A stretch of 64,000 bases of DNA from an uncultured Eubacteriales bacterium. Its GTDB lineage: Bacteria; Bacillota; Clostridia; Oscillospirales; Oscillospiraceae. The notes under the pieces were generated by a model. That model was not told the DNA's origin. It saw nothing but the letters and a program-made list of their open reading frames with translations, and did not search any database. How positions within the stretch are numbered: the stretch's first letter is position 1; every line of letters starts with the position of its first letter. Where the stretch lies: NCBI GenBank assembly GCA_900549405.1, contig URNZ01000006.1:1-64000 (forward strand), read 5' to 3'. The position numbers and the translations under genes were made by a program. This document shows, one piece after another, positions 17,148 to 28,744 of the stretch.

Positions 17148-17252
17148 GATTGCCACGTCGCTACGCTCCTCGCAATGACAGAAACAGAAAGCCATCGTAT
17201 TTTGTCATTGCGAGGAGGCCAAACGGGCCGACGCGGCAATCCGTATCCCCCG
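17148..17252. repeat. Paired inverted repeat element (family C)
   Basis: The left arm (17148-17181) and right arm (about 17203-17249) are reverse complements around the core CATTGCGAGGAG. The pair sits between dnaN and yaaA and occupies most of that gap. The right arm has an internal GGCCAAACGGGCC variant compared with other copies. Confidence 0.8.
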
Positions 17253-17277
17253 TCCACGACACCAGAAAGAGGCAGCT

Positions 17278-17493
17278 ATGGAAACTGAACACGTTAAAAT
17301 TCACACCGAATTCATCAAGCTCCAGGACCTTTTAAAGTTTGCCGGGGCAGTGGAGACGGGGGGCGACGCCAAGCTCATCATCCAGGAGGGCAGGGTGGCG
17401 GTGAACGGCGAGCCATGTACCATGCGGGGCAAGAAGATGCGTCCGGGGGACAGCGCCGTCATTGACGGCGAGACGGCCCTGGTGGTGGAATGA
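17278..17493 (+). CDS. yaaA: S4-domain RNA-binding protein YaaA
   Basis: The product is 71 aa, a single S4 domain with the pattern GGDAKLIIQEGRVAVNGE and RGKKMRPGD. Small S4 proteins at this site (YaaA, RlbA) are conserved between dnaN and recF in Gram-positive bacteria and are thought to bind rRNA or ribosomes. The stop overlaps the recF start (ATGA), which suggests coupling. Confidence 0.9.
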   Translation: METEHVKIHTEFIKLQDLLKFAGAVETGGDAKLIIQEGRVAVNGEPCTMRGKKMRPGDSAVIDGETALVVE

Positions 17494-18593
17494 TCGTCCG
17501 CTCCCTGACCCTGGAGGGCTTTCGCAACTACAAAGCCCTGCACGTAGACTTTCACCCCCAGGTGAACCTGATCTACGGGGACAACGCCCAGGGCAAGACC
17601 AATCTGCTGGAGGCCATCGCCTATCTGTCCTCCGCCCGGTCCCACCGGGCCCGGTATGACCGGGAGATGATCGGCATGGACCAGACCGCCGCCGACATCC
17701 GGGGGATCGTCGAGAGCCGGGGCCGCACCTTCACCGTGGAGGCCCAGCTGGCCCGGGGCCGTACCAGAAAGCTCTTCTCCAACGGGGTCCGGCTGAAAAA
17801 CGCCGGGGAGCTGGCGGGGGTGCTGAACACGGTGCTGTTCTGCCCGGAGGACCTGTACCTCATCCGGGAGGGGGCCGCCGCCCGGCGGCGGTTTCTGGAC
17901 AGCGCCATCTGCCAGCTCCGCCCCCGGTACGCCCAGGCCCTGGCGGAGTATGGCCGACTGTACGAGCACAAGACCCGGATACTCCGGGACTGGAACGAGC
18001 ACCCATCCCTGCTGTCCGCGCTGGACGACTTTGACCTGCGCATGGCCCAGATGGGGGCCTTGCTCATCCACTATCGGGCCCACTTCGTCAAGCGGTTGCA
18101 GGAGGCGGCCCCGCCCATCCACCGGGACTTCTCCGGCGGCGGGGAGGAGCTGAGCCTGACCTATACCACCGTGTCCAACATCCCCGACCCCCTGGCCTCG
18201 CCGAAGGAGCTGCTGCCCCTGCTGCTGGACCACCAGGCCCGGCATAAACAGGCGGAGCTGGACAGCCGCCAGTGTCTCTCCGGCCCCCACAAGGACGACC
18301 TGCTGGTAGACATCAACGGCCTGTCCGCCAAGACATACGGCTCACAGGGCCAGACCCGCACCGCCGCCCTGTCCCTGAAGCTGGCTCAGCGGGAGATCTT
18401 TCAGGCGGAGACGGAGGAGTGGCCCGTGCTGCTGCTGGACGACGTGCTCTCTGAGCTGGACAGCCGCCGTCAGGCCTTTATTTTGAACCGCATCCGGGGC
18501 GGCCAGGTGTTTATCACCTGCTGCGAGGAGGAAAAATTAGAGGGGCTGGAGGGCGGAAAGGCCTTTCACGTCCAGGGCGGCAGCCTGATTTGA
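17490..18593 (+). CDS. recF: DNA replication and repair protein RecF
   Basis: The product is 367 aa, an SMC-like ATPase. The N-terminus is MIVRSLTLEGFRNY, Walker A GDNAQGKTNLLEAI is at about 30-43, an ABC-type signature region CLSGPHKDD is near 268, and Walker B VLLLDDVLSELD is near 312. It works with RecO and RecR to load RecA at ssDNA gaps. The start overlaps yaaA by 4 bp. Confidence 0.95.
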   Translation: MIVRSLTLEGFRNYKALHVDFHPQVNLIYGDNAQGKTNLLEAIAYLSSARSHRARYDREMIGMDQTAADIRGIVESRGRTFTVEAQLARGRTRKLFSNGVRLKNAGELAGVLNTVLFCPEDLYLIREGAAARRRFLDSAICQLRPRYAQALAEYGRLYEHKTRILRDWNEHPSLLSALDDFDLRMAQMGALLIHYRAHFVKRLQEAAPPIHRDFSGGGEELSLTYTTVSNIPDPLASPKELLPLLLDHQARHKQAELDSRQCLSGPHKDDLLVDINGLSAKTYGSQGQTRTAALSLKLAQREIFQAETEEWPVLLLDDVLSELDSRRQAFILNRIRGGQVFITCCEEEKLEGLEGGKAFHVQGGSLI

Positions 18594-18614
18594 CCGGATA
18601 TAGGAGGGAGCGCC

Positions 18615-18878
18615 GTGTATCTGCACTTGGGCCAGTCGGTGGTGGTGCCCCACCGGGACATTCTGGGCATCTTCGACCTGGACAACGCCAGCTGGGCCTT
18701 TAAGACCCGGGAGTTTCTGGAGCGGGCCGAGGCCGAGGGCCGGGCCGTGTGGGTGTGCGACGATCTGCCCCGGTCCTTTGTGCTGGTGGGCGGCCAGGGC
18801 GAAAAGCCGACCGTATATATCTCCCAGCTGTCCTCCGCCACCCTCCTCAGCCGGGCCGAGCGCAATTCCTTTGAGTAG
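18615..18878 (+). CDS. remB: Extracellular matrix regulator RemB-like (DUF370)
   Basis: The product is 87 aa. The DUF370 pattern [20 protein letters not shown] is clear. RemB (YaaB) lies between recF and gyrB in Bacillus, where Rem proteins influence biofilm matrix genes. Translation starts at GTG 18615 behind GGAGGG. The function outside Bacillus is less certain. Confidence 0.88.
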   Translation: MYLHLGQSVVVPHRDILGIFDLDNASWAFKTREFLERAEAEGRAVWVCDDLPRSFVLVGGQGEKPTVYISQLSSATLLSRAERNSFE

Positions 18879-18895
18879 AATACAGAAACCCCAGG

Positions 18896-18950
18896 AAAGT
18901 TGAGAGCGGAGAGGAAAGAAGCAGTTTTCTTCCCCCTCCCCTCTCAACCA
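18896..18950 (+). other. Long imperfect hairpin between remB and gyrB
   Basis: The sequence reads TTGAGAGCGGAGAGGAAAGAA, a short loop, then a C/T-rich arm ending CCCTCTCAA. The arms can pair over about 20 bp with bulges. There is no T run, so it is not a classical terminator. It lies 30 bp before the gyrB start and could affect transcript stability or gyrB expression. Confidence 0.5.
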
Positions 18951-18979
18951 TTCCACGAGATCATTTACCGGAGGTAGTT

Positions 18980-20926
18980 ATGTCAGAAGAATTGAACGAA
19001 TTGAATTCCACCCAGGTGGAACACGAGTATGGCGGGTCGGAGATCCAGGTGCTGGAGGGCCTGGAGGCCGTCCGCAAGCGCCCGGGCATGTATATCGGCT
19101 CCACGTCCGAGTCCGGCCTGCACCACCTGGTCTATGAGATCGTGGACAACTCCATCGACGAGGCCCTGGCCGGTTACTGCACCAACATCACCGTGACCAT
19201 TAACCCGGGCAACACCATCACCGTCATCGACAATGGCCGCGGCATCCCCGTGGACATCCAGCCCCAGACGGGCAAGCCCGCCCTGGAAGTCGTCTTCACC
19301 ATCCTGCACGCCGGCGGCAAGTTCGGCGGCGGGGGTTATAAGGTCTCCGGCGGCCTCCACGGCGTGGGCGCGTCGGTGGTCAACGCCCTGTCCGAGTGGC
19401 TGGAGGTCCAGGTCCACAAAAACGGGAAGATCTATGAGATGAAGTTCTCCCGGGGCAAGATCACCCAGGAAATGAAGGTGGTGGGCCAGACGGACCGCAC
19501 TGGCACCACCGTCACCTTCAAGCCCGACCCGGAGATGTTCGAGACCCTGGAGTATAAATACGAGACCCTGCACACCCGTATGCGGGAGGAGGCCTTCCTG
19601 AACGCCGGTCTGCGCATCCAGACGGTGGACCTGCGCCCCGGCCAGGAGCAGGAGGACGACATGTGCTATGAGGGCGGCATCCGGGAGTTCGTCTCCTGGA
19701 TCAACCGGGACAAGGACGCCCTGCACGGGGACGTGATCTACATGTCCGGCTCCCGGGAGGACTCTATGGCCGAGGTGGCCATGCAGTATAACGACGGGTA
19801 CAGCGAGATGATGGTCTCCTTTGCCAACAACGTCCACACCCCCGAGGGCGGCATGCACGAGGAGGGCTTTAAGCGGGCCCTGACCAACGTGCTCAACGCC
19901 TATGGCCGGAAGATCAAGCTGCTCAAGGACGACGAGAAGGTCTCCGGCGAGGACTGCCGGGAGGGCCTGACCGTGGTCATCTCCGTCAAGCTCACCGAGG
20001 CCCAGTTCGAGGGCCAGACCAAGGCCAAGCTGGGCAACAGCGAGATGCGGGCCCTGGTCAATGCCATCGTCAGCGAGAAGCTGGAGACCTATCTGGAGGA
20101 GAACCCCGCCGTGGGCCGCACCATCCTGGACAAGGCCCTCACCGCTAACCGGGCCCGGGAGGCCGCCCGGAAGGCCCGGGAGTCCATCCGCCGCAAGACC
20201 GCCCTGGGCGGCGCGGCCATGCCCGACAAGCTGCGGGACTGCAACGAGAATAACCCCGAGCTCACCGAGCTCTACATCGTCGAGGGCGACTCCGCCGGCG
20301 GCTCGGCCACCCAGGGCCGTGACTCCCGCTTCCAGGCCATCCTCCCCCTGTGGGGCAAGATGCTCAACGTGGAGAAGGCCCGGGCAGACAAAGTTTATGG
20401 CAACGACAAGCTCCAGCCCGTGATCACCGCCCTGGGCGCGGGCATCGGCGAGGAGTTTGACCTGGCCAAGCTGCGCTATCACAAGGTGGTCATCATGGCC
20501 GATGCCGACGTGGACGGCGCCCACATCCGCACCTTGCTGCTCACCTTCTTCTTCCGCTTCATGCGGCCTTTGATCGAGGAGGGCTATGTCTATTCCGCCG
20601 TGCCCCCCCTCTATAAGCTGACCCGGGGCAAGACCACCCGGGTGGCCTTCTCCGACGAGGAGCGGGACCAGATCTCCGCCGAGATGCGGGGCGGCAACCC
20701 CAACGTGAAGATCGACATCAGCCGCTTTAAGGGCCTGGGCGAGATGAACCCCCACGAGCTGTGGGAGACCACCATGGACCCGGAAAAGCGCACCCTGCGC
20801 CGCATCGAACTCACCGACGCCGTAGCCGCCGACGCCACCTTCAACGTCCTGATGGGCGAAAAAGTGGAGCCGAGAAAAGAGTTCATCGAGCGGAACGCGA
20901 AGTATGCGGTGAATTTGGATTATTAA
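18980..20926 (+). CDS. gyrB: DNA gyrase subunit B
   Basis: The product is 648 aa, the length of Gram-positive GyrB without the proteobacterial insert. It has a GHKL ATPase domain ([31 protein letters not shown]), a transducer domain, and a TOPRIM domain with EGDSAGG (about 434-440) and [14 protein letters not shown]. It drives negative supercoiling together with GyrA. The start is preceded by CGGAGGTAG. ParE is unlikely given the place next to gyrA at the origin. Confidence 0.96.
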   Translation: MSEELNELNSTQVEHEYGGSEIQVLEGLEAVRKRPGMYIGSTSESGLHHLVYEIVDNSIDEALAGYCTNITVTINPGNTITVIDNGRGIPVDIQPQTGKPALEVVFTILHAGGKFGGGGYKVSGGLHGVGASVVNALSEWLEVQVHKNGKIYEMKFSRGKITQEMKVVGQTDRTGTTVTFKPDPEMFETLEYKYETLHTRMREEAFLNAGLRIQTVDLRPGQEQEDDMCYEGGIREFVSWINRDKDALHGDVIYMSGSREDSMAEVAMQYNDGYSEMMVSFANNVHTPEGGMHEEGFKRALTNVLNAYGRKIKLLKDDEKVSGEDCREGLTVVISVKLTEAQFEGQTKAKLGNSEMRALVNAIVSEKLETYLEENPAVGRTILDKALTANRAREAARKARESIRRKTALGGAAMPDKLRDCNENNPELTELYIVEGDSAGGSATQGRDSRFQAILPLWGKMLNVEKARADKVYGNDKLQPVITALGAGIGEEFDLAKLRYHKVVIMADADVDGAHIRTLLLTFFFRFMRPLIEEGYVYSAVPPLYKLTRGKTTRVAFSDEERDQISAEMRGGNPNVKIDISRFKGLGEMNPHELWETTMDPEKRTLRRIELTDAVAADATFNVLMGEKVEPRKEFIERNAKYAVNLDY

Positions 20927-20965
20927 GAGAAGCGCTCATCGACGAGAATAAGGAGACAACCAAAG

Positions 20966-23479
<2,514 letters not shown>

Positions 23480-23482
23480 ATT

Positions 23483-23926
23483 ATGAGCCTTTCTTCCTTT
23501 GGAGACAATGGCCGAAACGGGGGAAAGAAACAACTCTCCCCCAACATGATCCTGCTGCTGGTGGGCATCTTTGTCATCCTGCCCATGTCCGGCCTGTTCG
23601 GCCTGCTGTGGACCGCCGTCGCCGCCGTGCTGCTGGTAAAGCAGGCGAAAAAAGAGGGGGCCGACGGAGACAAGCGCTCCGCCCCCCTGTCCCCCCGGCG
23701 AACGGAGACAAAAGGCCCCGCCCCGTTCGTATCCAAAGTCACCAAGCACACCTATCAGAGCATCCCCAAGCCCGCCCCCCGCAAGCAGGAGCAGCATGAC
23801 CACATCCAGTCCACCTGCCTGGGCCAGGTAGGCCGCCTGGAACAGCTGGAGACCCTGAGAAAAGCCGGACTCTATACCAACGAGGAGTATCGGCAGAAGA
23901 AGGAAGAGATCTTGAGGGGGAAGTGA
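23483..23926 (+). CDS. Small membrane protein with SHOCT-like C-terminus
   Basis: The product is 147 aa. One strong hydrophobic region (about 17-50) probably forms one or two membrane segments. A charged, Pro/Arg-rich middle follows, then a C-terminal LEQLETLRKAGLYTNEEYRQ motif resembling the SHOCT oligomerisation motif. It starts 3 bp after gyrA and so is likely part of that transcript. The function is unknown. Confidence 0.7.
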   Translation: MSLSSFGDNGRNGGKKQLSPNMILLLVGIFVILPMSGLFGLLWTAVAAVLLVKQAKKEGADGDKRSAPLSPRRTETKGPAPFVSKVTKHTYQSIPKPAPRKQEQHDHIQSTCLGQVGRLEQLETLRKAGLYTNEEYRQKKEEILRGK

Positions 23927-23932
23927 GGGGCA

Positions 23933-24148
23933 CGCGGGCGGCCAAAGGCCGCCCCTACGAAATGCCACCGACATTTGGCGTAGGGGCGGCTATTAGCCGC
24001 CCGGGGTAGAATTGCCGGTCATCGACGGGCCGACACGGAGGTCGGCCCCTACGGCGAGTTACGATGGCTTTTGTAGGGGCGGACCTCTGTGTCCGCCCAC
24101 CGTTGGCGCACGGGTATCGCGGGCGGATGATATCCGCCCCTACACCGG
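23933..24148. repeat. Cluster of five family B palindromes
   Basis: Five GTAGGGGC/GCCC-ended palindromes lie in alternating orientation: about 23934-23959, 23980-24003, 24028-24054, 24073-24099 and 24120-24145. Their ends match, but their cores differ (CCAAAGG, CTATTAG, ACACGGAGGT, ACCTCTGTGT, ATGATAT). They fill the gap before rnhA. The unequal spacing and changing orientation exclude a CRISPR array. Confidence 0.85.
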
Positions 24149-24187
24149 GCCGTCGATACTCCCACCACGCACCAGGAGAACACCAAC

Positions 24188-24625
24188 ATGAAAACTGTCA
24201 CCATCTACACCGACGGGGCCTGTTCGGGCAACCCGGGGCCTGGGGGGTGGGGGGCCATTCTGATGTACGGCCCCCACACCAAGGAGCTGTCCGGGGGCGA
24301 GGCCCAGACCACCAACAACCGCATGGAGCTCACCGGGGTGATCTCCGCCCTGGCCCTTTTGAAGGAGCCCTGCCGGGTGGAGCTGTACTCCGACTCTAAA
24401 TACGTCATCGACGGCCTGGGCAAGGGCTGGGCCAAGGGATGGCGGGCCAGGGGCTGGGTGAAGAGCGACAAAAAGCCCGCTCTGAACCCCGACCTGTGGG
24501 GCCGCCTGCTGGACCTGTGTGAGGAGCACGACGTACACCTCCACTGGGTGAAGGGCCACGCGGAGAACCAGTACAACAACCGCTGCGACCAGCTGGCCGT
24601 GGCACAGAGCCAGAAATATAAATAA
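24188..24625 (+). CDS. rnhA: Ribonuclease HI
   Basis: The product is 145 aa. The catalytic acids are visible: Asp9 ([11 protein letters not shown]), Glu47 (NNRMELTGV), Asp69 (YSDSKYV) and the Asp of NNRCDQLA near the C-terminus. It cleaves the RNA strand of RNA-DNA hybrids. It is preceded by CCAGGAGAACACC and followed by a strong terminator, so it is a single-gene unit. Confidence 0.95.
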   Translation: MKTVTIYTDGACSGNPGPGGWGAILMYGPHTKELSGGEAQTTNNRMELTGVISALALLKEPCRVELYSDSKYVIDGLGKGWAKGWRARGWVKSDKKPALNPDLWGRLLDLCEEHDVHLHWVKGHAENQYNNRCDQLAVAQSQKYK

Positions 24626-24629
24626 GACC

Positions 24630-24665
24630 GGGCGCGGAAAAGCGAGCATTTTCCGCGCCCTTTTT
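24630..24665 (+). terminator. Terminator after rnhA
   Basis: A perfect 12-bp stem GGGCGCGGAAAA/TTTTCCGCGCCC with a 7-nt loop is followed by five T residues. Confidence 0.9.
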
Positions 24666-24688
24666 CAAAAATCAAGGAGGAAACCCCC

Positions 24689-25498
24689 ATGAACGAATTC
24701 AAAGGCAGCCAGGACTATGTGGCCTCGGAGGAGCTGATGCGCTCGGTGAACATCGCCATGGTGCTGCAAAAGCCCCTGCTCATCAAGGGCGAGCCGGGCA
24801 CCGGCAAGACCATGCTGGCCGAGGCCATCGCCGCCGCCCTGAACAAAAAGCTGCTCATCTGGAACATCAAGTCCACCACCAAGGCCCAGGACGGCCTCTA
24901 TGTCTATGACGTGGTGCAGCGGCTCTATGACAGCCAGTTCGGCGGCCAGGGCGTGGACAACATCGAAAAATATGTGAAGCTGGGCAAGCTGGGCGAGGCC
25001 TTCACCGCCGACGAGCAGGTGATCCTCCTCATCGACGAGATCGACAAGGCCGATCTGGAGTTCCCCAACGACCTGCTGTGGGAGCTGGACCGCATGGAGT
25101 TCCACATCCCGGAGACGGGCCGCACCGTCACCGCCAGGCACCGCCCGGTGGTCATCATCACCTCCAATGCGGAGAAGGAGCTGCCCGACGCCTTCCTGCG
25201 CCGGTGCGTCTTCCACTATATCGAGTTCCCGGACAAGGAGCTGATGGCCCAGATCGTCCGGGTCCACTTCCCCGACCTGGACGACAAGCTACTCACCCAG
25301 GTGCTGGAGGCCTTCTATAAAATTCGCCAGCTGCCCCAGATCAAGAAAAAGCCCTCCACCAGCGAGATCATCGACTGGATCCAGGCCCTGGTCCACGGGG
25401 GCGTGGACCCCCGCCGGGTGGTGAAGGAGGTGCCCTATCTGGGCGTGCTGCTGAAGAAGAACGAGGACATGGACGCCCTGCGGCGCAACTGGCGGTGA
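24689..25498 (+). CDS. MoxR-type AAA+ ATPase
   Basis: The product is 269 aa, a compact AAA+ domain with Walker A GEPGTGKTM (about 34-42), Walker B LLIDEIDKAD (about 113-122) and a sensor region SNAEKELPDAFLRR. MoxR ATPases act as chaperone-like partners of VWA proteins in maturing or inserting cofactors into enzyme complexes, and the next gene encodes such a partner 4 bp away. The start follows AAGGAGGAAACCCCC. No target enzyme is encoded next to the pair. Confidence 0.9.
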   Translation: MNEFKGSQDYVASEELMRSVNIAMVLQKPLLIKGEPGTGKTMLAEAIAAALNKKLLIWNIKSTTKAQDGLYVYDVVQRLYDSQFGGQGVDNIEKYVKLGKLGEAFTADEQVILLIDEIDKADLEFPNDLLWELDRMEFHIPETGRTVTARHRPVVIITSNAEKELPDAFLRRCVFHYIEFPDKELMAQIVRVHFPDLDDKLLTQVLEAFYKIRQLPQIKKKPSTSEIIDWIQALVHGGVDPRRVVKEVPYLGVLLKKNEDMDALRRNWR

Positions 25499-25502
25499 GC
25501 CT

Positions 25503-26702
25503 ATGTTCGAGGATTTTCTCTATCTCCTCCGGGCCAGCGGCCTGAACGTTTCACTGACGGAGTGGATGTCCCTGATGGAGGCCCTGGACAAGGGGCTGCA
25601 CGGGTCCAGCTTCACCGGCTTTTACTATCTGTGCCGCTGTCTGCTGGTGAAGAGCGAGGCGGACTTTGACCGGTTTGACCGGGTGTTTCTGGAGTATTTC
25701 CGGGACGTGCCCTTCCAGCAGGAGGTGTCCCAGGAGCTGATGGACTGGCTAAACCGGCCCGACGTGCTGAATGACTACGCCAACTGGGACGAGGAGCAGG
25801 CCCTGAAGAACATGGGCCTGTCCGAAGAAGAGATCGAGCGGATGCTGAAGGAGCGGATGCAGGAGCAGAACGAGGAGCACAACGGGGGCAATTACTGGGT
25901 GGGCACCCACGGCATGTCCACCTTCGGCAACTCCGGCCTGTCCCCCAAGGGCATCCGGGTGGGGGGACAGTCCATGTACCACCGGGCCTTTCGGGTGGCG
26001 GGGGAGCGGAAATTTAGGGACTTCCGCCGGGACAATACCCTGGACCCCCGCCAGTTCCAGGTGGCCCTCCGCCGCCTGCGGCAGTTCTCCGGCCTGGTGG
26101 ACCTGCCCCCTACCGAATTCGACGTGGACAACACCATCAAGGACACCGCCGACCAGGGCGGCGTGCTCCAGGTGCGCTATAAGCGCCCCCGGGAGAACAC
26201 GGTGAAGGTGCTGCTGCTCATGGACTCCGGCGGCTCCATGGACTACTACAGCCAGCTGTGCTCCTCCCTGTTCCAGGCGGTGAGCAAGTCGGGGCACTTC
26301 AAAGATCTGAAAGTGTTCTACTTCCACAACTGCGTCTATGGGCGACTATATAAGGACCCCATGCTCTGGACCCGGGAGTCGGTGCTGACAGATTGGGTGC
26401 TGTCCAACCTGCCCGGGGACTGGAAGGTCATCTTTGTGGGGGACGCCCAGATGGCCCCCTACGAGCTGCTGGGGGGCTATTATGGCCGGAACAACACCGG
26501 CGACGGCCCCCAGTGCGGGCTGGACTGGCTCAAGCGCTTCAAGGCCCGCTACACCAACGTGGTCTGGCTCAACCCCAGCGAGCGCCCCGTGTGGGGCGAC
26601 TACTGGACCCAGACCTACGACGCCATCGCCCGGGTCTTCCCCATGTTCCCCCTCACCGTGGAGGGCTTGGAGGAGGCCATGAAGAAACTGCTGGCGAGGT
26701 GA
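25503..26702 (+). CDS. VWA-domain protein, CoxE-like, partner of the MoxR ATPase
   Basis: The product is 399 aa. The C-terminal half is a von Willebrand A fold. The metal-site motif reads MDSGGSMDYY (about 241-250), so the canonical DxSxS has Gly in the third position. The N-terminal half holds an acidic helical stretch (about 105-130) typical of CoxE-like proteins. No signal peptide or membrane helix is seen, so it is probably cytosolic. With the preceding ATPase it forms a two-gene module of unknown client. Confidence 0.85.
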   Translation: MFEDFLYLLRASGLNVSLTEWMSLMEALDKGLHGSSFTGFYYLCRCLLVKSEADFDRFDRVFLEYFRDVPFQQEVSQELMDWLNRPDVLNDYANWDEEQALKNMGLSEEEIERMLKERMQEQNEEHNGGNYWVGTHGMSTFGNSGLSPKGIRVGGQSMYHRAFRVAGERKFRDFRRDNTLDPRQFQVALRRLRQFSGLVDLPPTEFDVDNTIKDTADQGGVLQVRYKRPRENTVKVLLLMDSGGSMDYYSQLCSSLFQAVSKSGHFKDLKVFYFHNCVYGRLYKDPMLWTRESVLTDWVLSNLPGDWKVIFVGDAQMAPYELLGGYYGRNNTGDGPQCGLDWLKRFKARYTNVVWLNPSERPVWGDYWTQTYDAIARVFPMFPLTVEGLEEAMKKLLAR

Positions 26703-26742
26703 GAGACCCGAAAAGCCTTCCCCCAGGGGAAAGCAAACAGAA

Positions 26743-26776
26743 ACCCCCGCTGGAAATGCGAATTTCCAGCGGGGGT
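26743..26776. terminator. Bidirectional terminator between the VWA gene and glyS
   Basis: A 15-bp inverted repeat (ACCCCCGCTGGAAAT and its complement) with a 3- to 4-nt loop separates two converging genes. Confidence 0.8.
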
Positions 26777-26799
26777 CGTGTTATTTCTGAACTTTTTGC

Positions 26800-28221
26800 T
26801 TAGTAAGCCAGCTTCTCCTCCAGCCAGCTCTTCAGCTGGTCGATGGGGACGCGGACCTGCTCCATGGTGTCGCGGTCGCGGATGGTGACGGCGTTGTCGG
26901 CGGGGGTCTTGTCGTCGCCCACGGTCTCGAAGTCCACGGTGATGCAGTAGGGGGTGCCGATCTCGTCCTGGCGGCGATAGCGCTTGCCGATGGAGCCGGC
27001 GTCGTCATAGTCCACCATGAAGTACTTGGACAGCATCTCCTGGACCTCGCGGCCCTTCTCGCCCAGCTTCTTGCTCAGGGGCAGCACGGCGCACTTATAG
27101 GGGGCCAGGGCGGGGTGCAGGCGCAGCACGGTGCGCACGTCGTTCTTGGCCGCGTCCACGACCTCCTCGTCATAGGCGTCCACCAGGAAGGCCAGGGTCA
27201 CGCGGTCAGCGCCCAGGGAGGGCTCGATGACATAGGGGATATAGTGCTCGTTGGCCTCCTGATCGAAATAGGACATGTCCTTGCCAGAGGTCTTCTGGTG
27301 GGCGGTCAGGTCAAAGTTGGTCCGGCTGGCCACGCCCCACAGCTCGCCCCAGCCGAAGGGGAAGACGAACTCGAAGTCGGTGGTGGCGTTGGAATAGTGG
27401 CTGAGCTCCTCGGGGTCGTGGTCCCGCAGGCGCAGGTTCTCGTCCTTCATGTTCAGGTCCAGCAGCCACTGGTGGCAGAACTGCTTCCAGTAGGCGAACC
27501 ACTCAAGCTCCGTGCCGGGCTTGCAGAAGAACTCCAGCTCCATCTGCTCGAATTCACGGGTGCGGAAGGTGAAGTTGCCCGGGGTGATCTCGTTGCGGAA
27601 GGACTTGCCCACCTGGCACACGCCGAAGGGCAGCTTGCGCCGGGTGGTGCGCTGCACGTTCTGGAAGTTGACGAAGATGCCCTGGGCGGTCTCGGGACGG
27701 AGGTACACGGTGTTCTTGGCATCCTCGGTCACGCCCTGGAAGGTCTTGAACATCAGGTTGAACTGGCGGATGTCGGTCCAGTTGAACTTGCCGCAGGAGG
27801 GGCAGACGATCTGGTGCTCGTCGATGAACTCCTTCATCTGGGTCTGGCTCATGGCGTCCACGCTGTGGCCCAGCTCGAACTTGTTCTCCTGGCACCAGTC
27901 CTCGATGACCTTGTCGGCGCGGAAGCGCTCCTTGCACTCCTTGCAGTCCATCAGGGGGTCGGAGAAGCCGCCCACGTGGCCGGAGGCCACCCACACCTGG
28001 GGATTCATCAGGATGGCGGCGTCCAGACCCACGTTATAGGGGTTCTCCTGGACGAACTTCTTCCACCAGGCCTTCTTCACGTTGTTCTTCAGCTCCACGC
28101 CCAGGGGGCCGTAGTCCCAGGTGTTGGCCAGGCCGCCGTAGATCTCGCTGCCGGAGAAGATGAAGCCGCGGCCCTTACACAGGGCGACGATCTTTTCCAT
28201 GGTCTTTTCGGTGTTCTTCAT
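26800..28221 (-). CDS. glyS: Glycyl-tRNA synthetase (alpha2 type)
   Basis: The product is 473 aa, the single-chain homodimeric class II GlyRS, not the bacterial alpha2beta2 form. Motifs include [19 protein letters not shown] near the N-terminus, a Cys pair CKECKERF with CPSCG that may bind zinc, [11 protein letters not shown], and a C-terminal anticodon-binding domain from about residue 370 ([18 protein letters not shown]). It charges tRNA-Gly. I chose the ATG at 28221, the methionine that begins the conserved N-terminus, behind AGAAGGAG. It is controlled by the T-box leader upstream. Confidence 0.95.
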   Translation of the reverse strand: MKNTEKTMEKIVALCKGRGFIFSGSEIYGGLANTWDYGPLGVELKNNVKKAWWKKFVQENPYNVGLDAAILMNPQVWVASGHVGGFSDPLMDCKECKERFRADKVIEDWCQENKFELGHSVDAMSQTQMKEFIDEHQIVCPSCGKFNWTDIRQFNLMFKTFQGVTEDAKNTVYLRPETAQGIFVNFQNVQRTTRRKLPFGVCQVGKSFRNEITPGNFTFRTREFEQMELEFFCKPGTELEWFAYWKQFCHQWLLDLNMKDENLRLRDHDPEELSHYSNATTDFEFVFPFGWGELWGVASRTNFDLTAHQKTSGKDMSYFDQEANEHYIPYVIEPSLGADRVTLAFLVDAYDEEVVDAAKNDVRTVLRLHPALAPYKCAVLPLSKKLGEKGREVQEMLSKYFMVDYDDAGSIGKRYRRQDEIGTPYCITVDFETVGDDKTPADNAVTIRDRDTMEQVRVPIDQLKSWLEEKLAY

Positions 28222-28265
28222 GGGGATCAAACTCCTTCTGTCTTGATTTTGTTGTGACTCAGGGC

Positions 28266-28505
28266 AGAAAAAAACGCCCCGAGCCCAGGTAAGGCTCAGG
28301 GCGAACATAAACAATGTCCGTGGTTCCACCTGAATTCGCGCCTGGCTGGCGCGCACTCTCCTCCCGGTAACGGCGGGGACCGGCGGGCCATTTCCTGCCC
28401 GCGCTCCAGAAGTGCCTTCCCGCCGCGCCATCGAAGGGCTTTCACCGTCCGCCCTCTCTCTGCGTCCCGGACGCGGGGTACTGTTCTCTGTCGTTGCTGT
28501 TACCG
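28266..28505 (-). ncRNA. T-box riboswitch leader of glyS
   Basis: Read on the minus strand, the leader has CAGAGAGAGGGCGG and GGTGAAAGCCC (Stem I elements), the T-box motif AGGTGGAACCACGG (about 28319-28332), and then a GC-rich hairpin with a seven-T run (28303 down to 28268) as terminator. The glycine specifier is not assigned with certainty. Confidence 0.92.
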
Positions 28506-28508
28506 GAC

Positions 28509-28537
28509 ATTTTATTACAGAACCGGGCCGGTGTCAA
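28509..28537 (-). promoter_or_regulatory. Sigma-A-type promoter of the glyS leader
   Basis: On the minus strand TTGACA (28532-28537) and TAAAAT (28509-28514) are separated by 17 bp, just upstream of the T-box leader. Confidence 0.7.
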
Positions 28538-28569
28538 GGGGCGGACAGATGATTATAAAGAAGACAAAG

Positions 28570-28605
28570 GCAAAAGCCTTCCCCCTGGGAGGGGGAAGGC
28601 TTCAA
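28570..28605. repeat. Hairpin repeat (family A)
   Basis: AAAGCCTTCCCCC and GGGGGAAGGCTT pair around a short spacer. The unit recurs after miaB, mutL and other genes and can act as a terminator. Here it lies between the glyS promoter and miaB. The rest of this gap shows only an AT-rich stretch before miaB. Confidence 0.8.
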
Positions 28606-28744
28606 GCCGTAAATGCCCGCCCCCGCACTTGTGTTTTTTCGGGTGCCATGATAAAATGATTACTTAACTTATAAGACAATTAATTAACTCAAAGATTAAC
28701 TCAAATGAACACGAAGAAAGCGCCGGAACGGAGGACAATACTTT

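Noticed and set aside
23933-24148. Possible CRISPR array
   Set aside because: The repeats change orientation and core sequence, spacing is irregular, and no cas genes are present.
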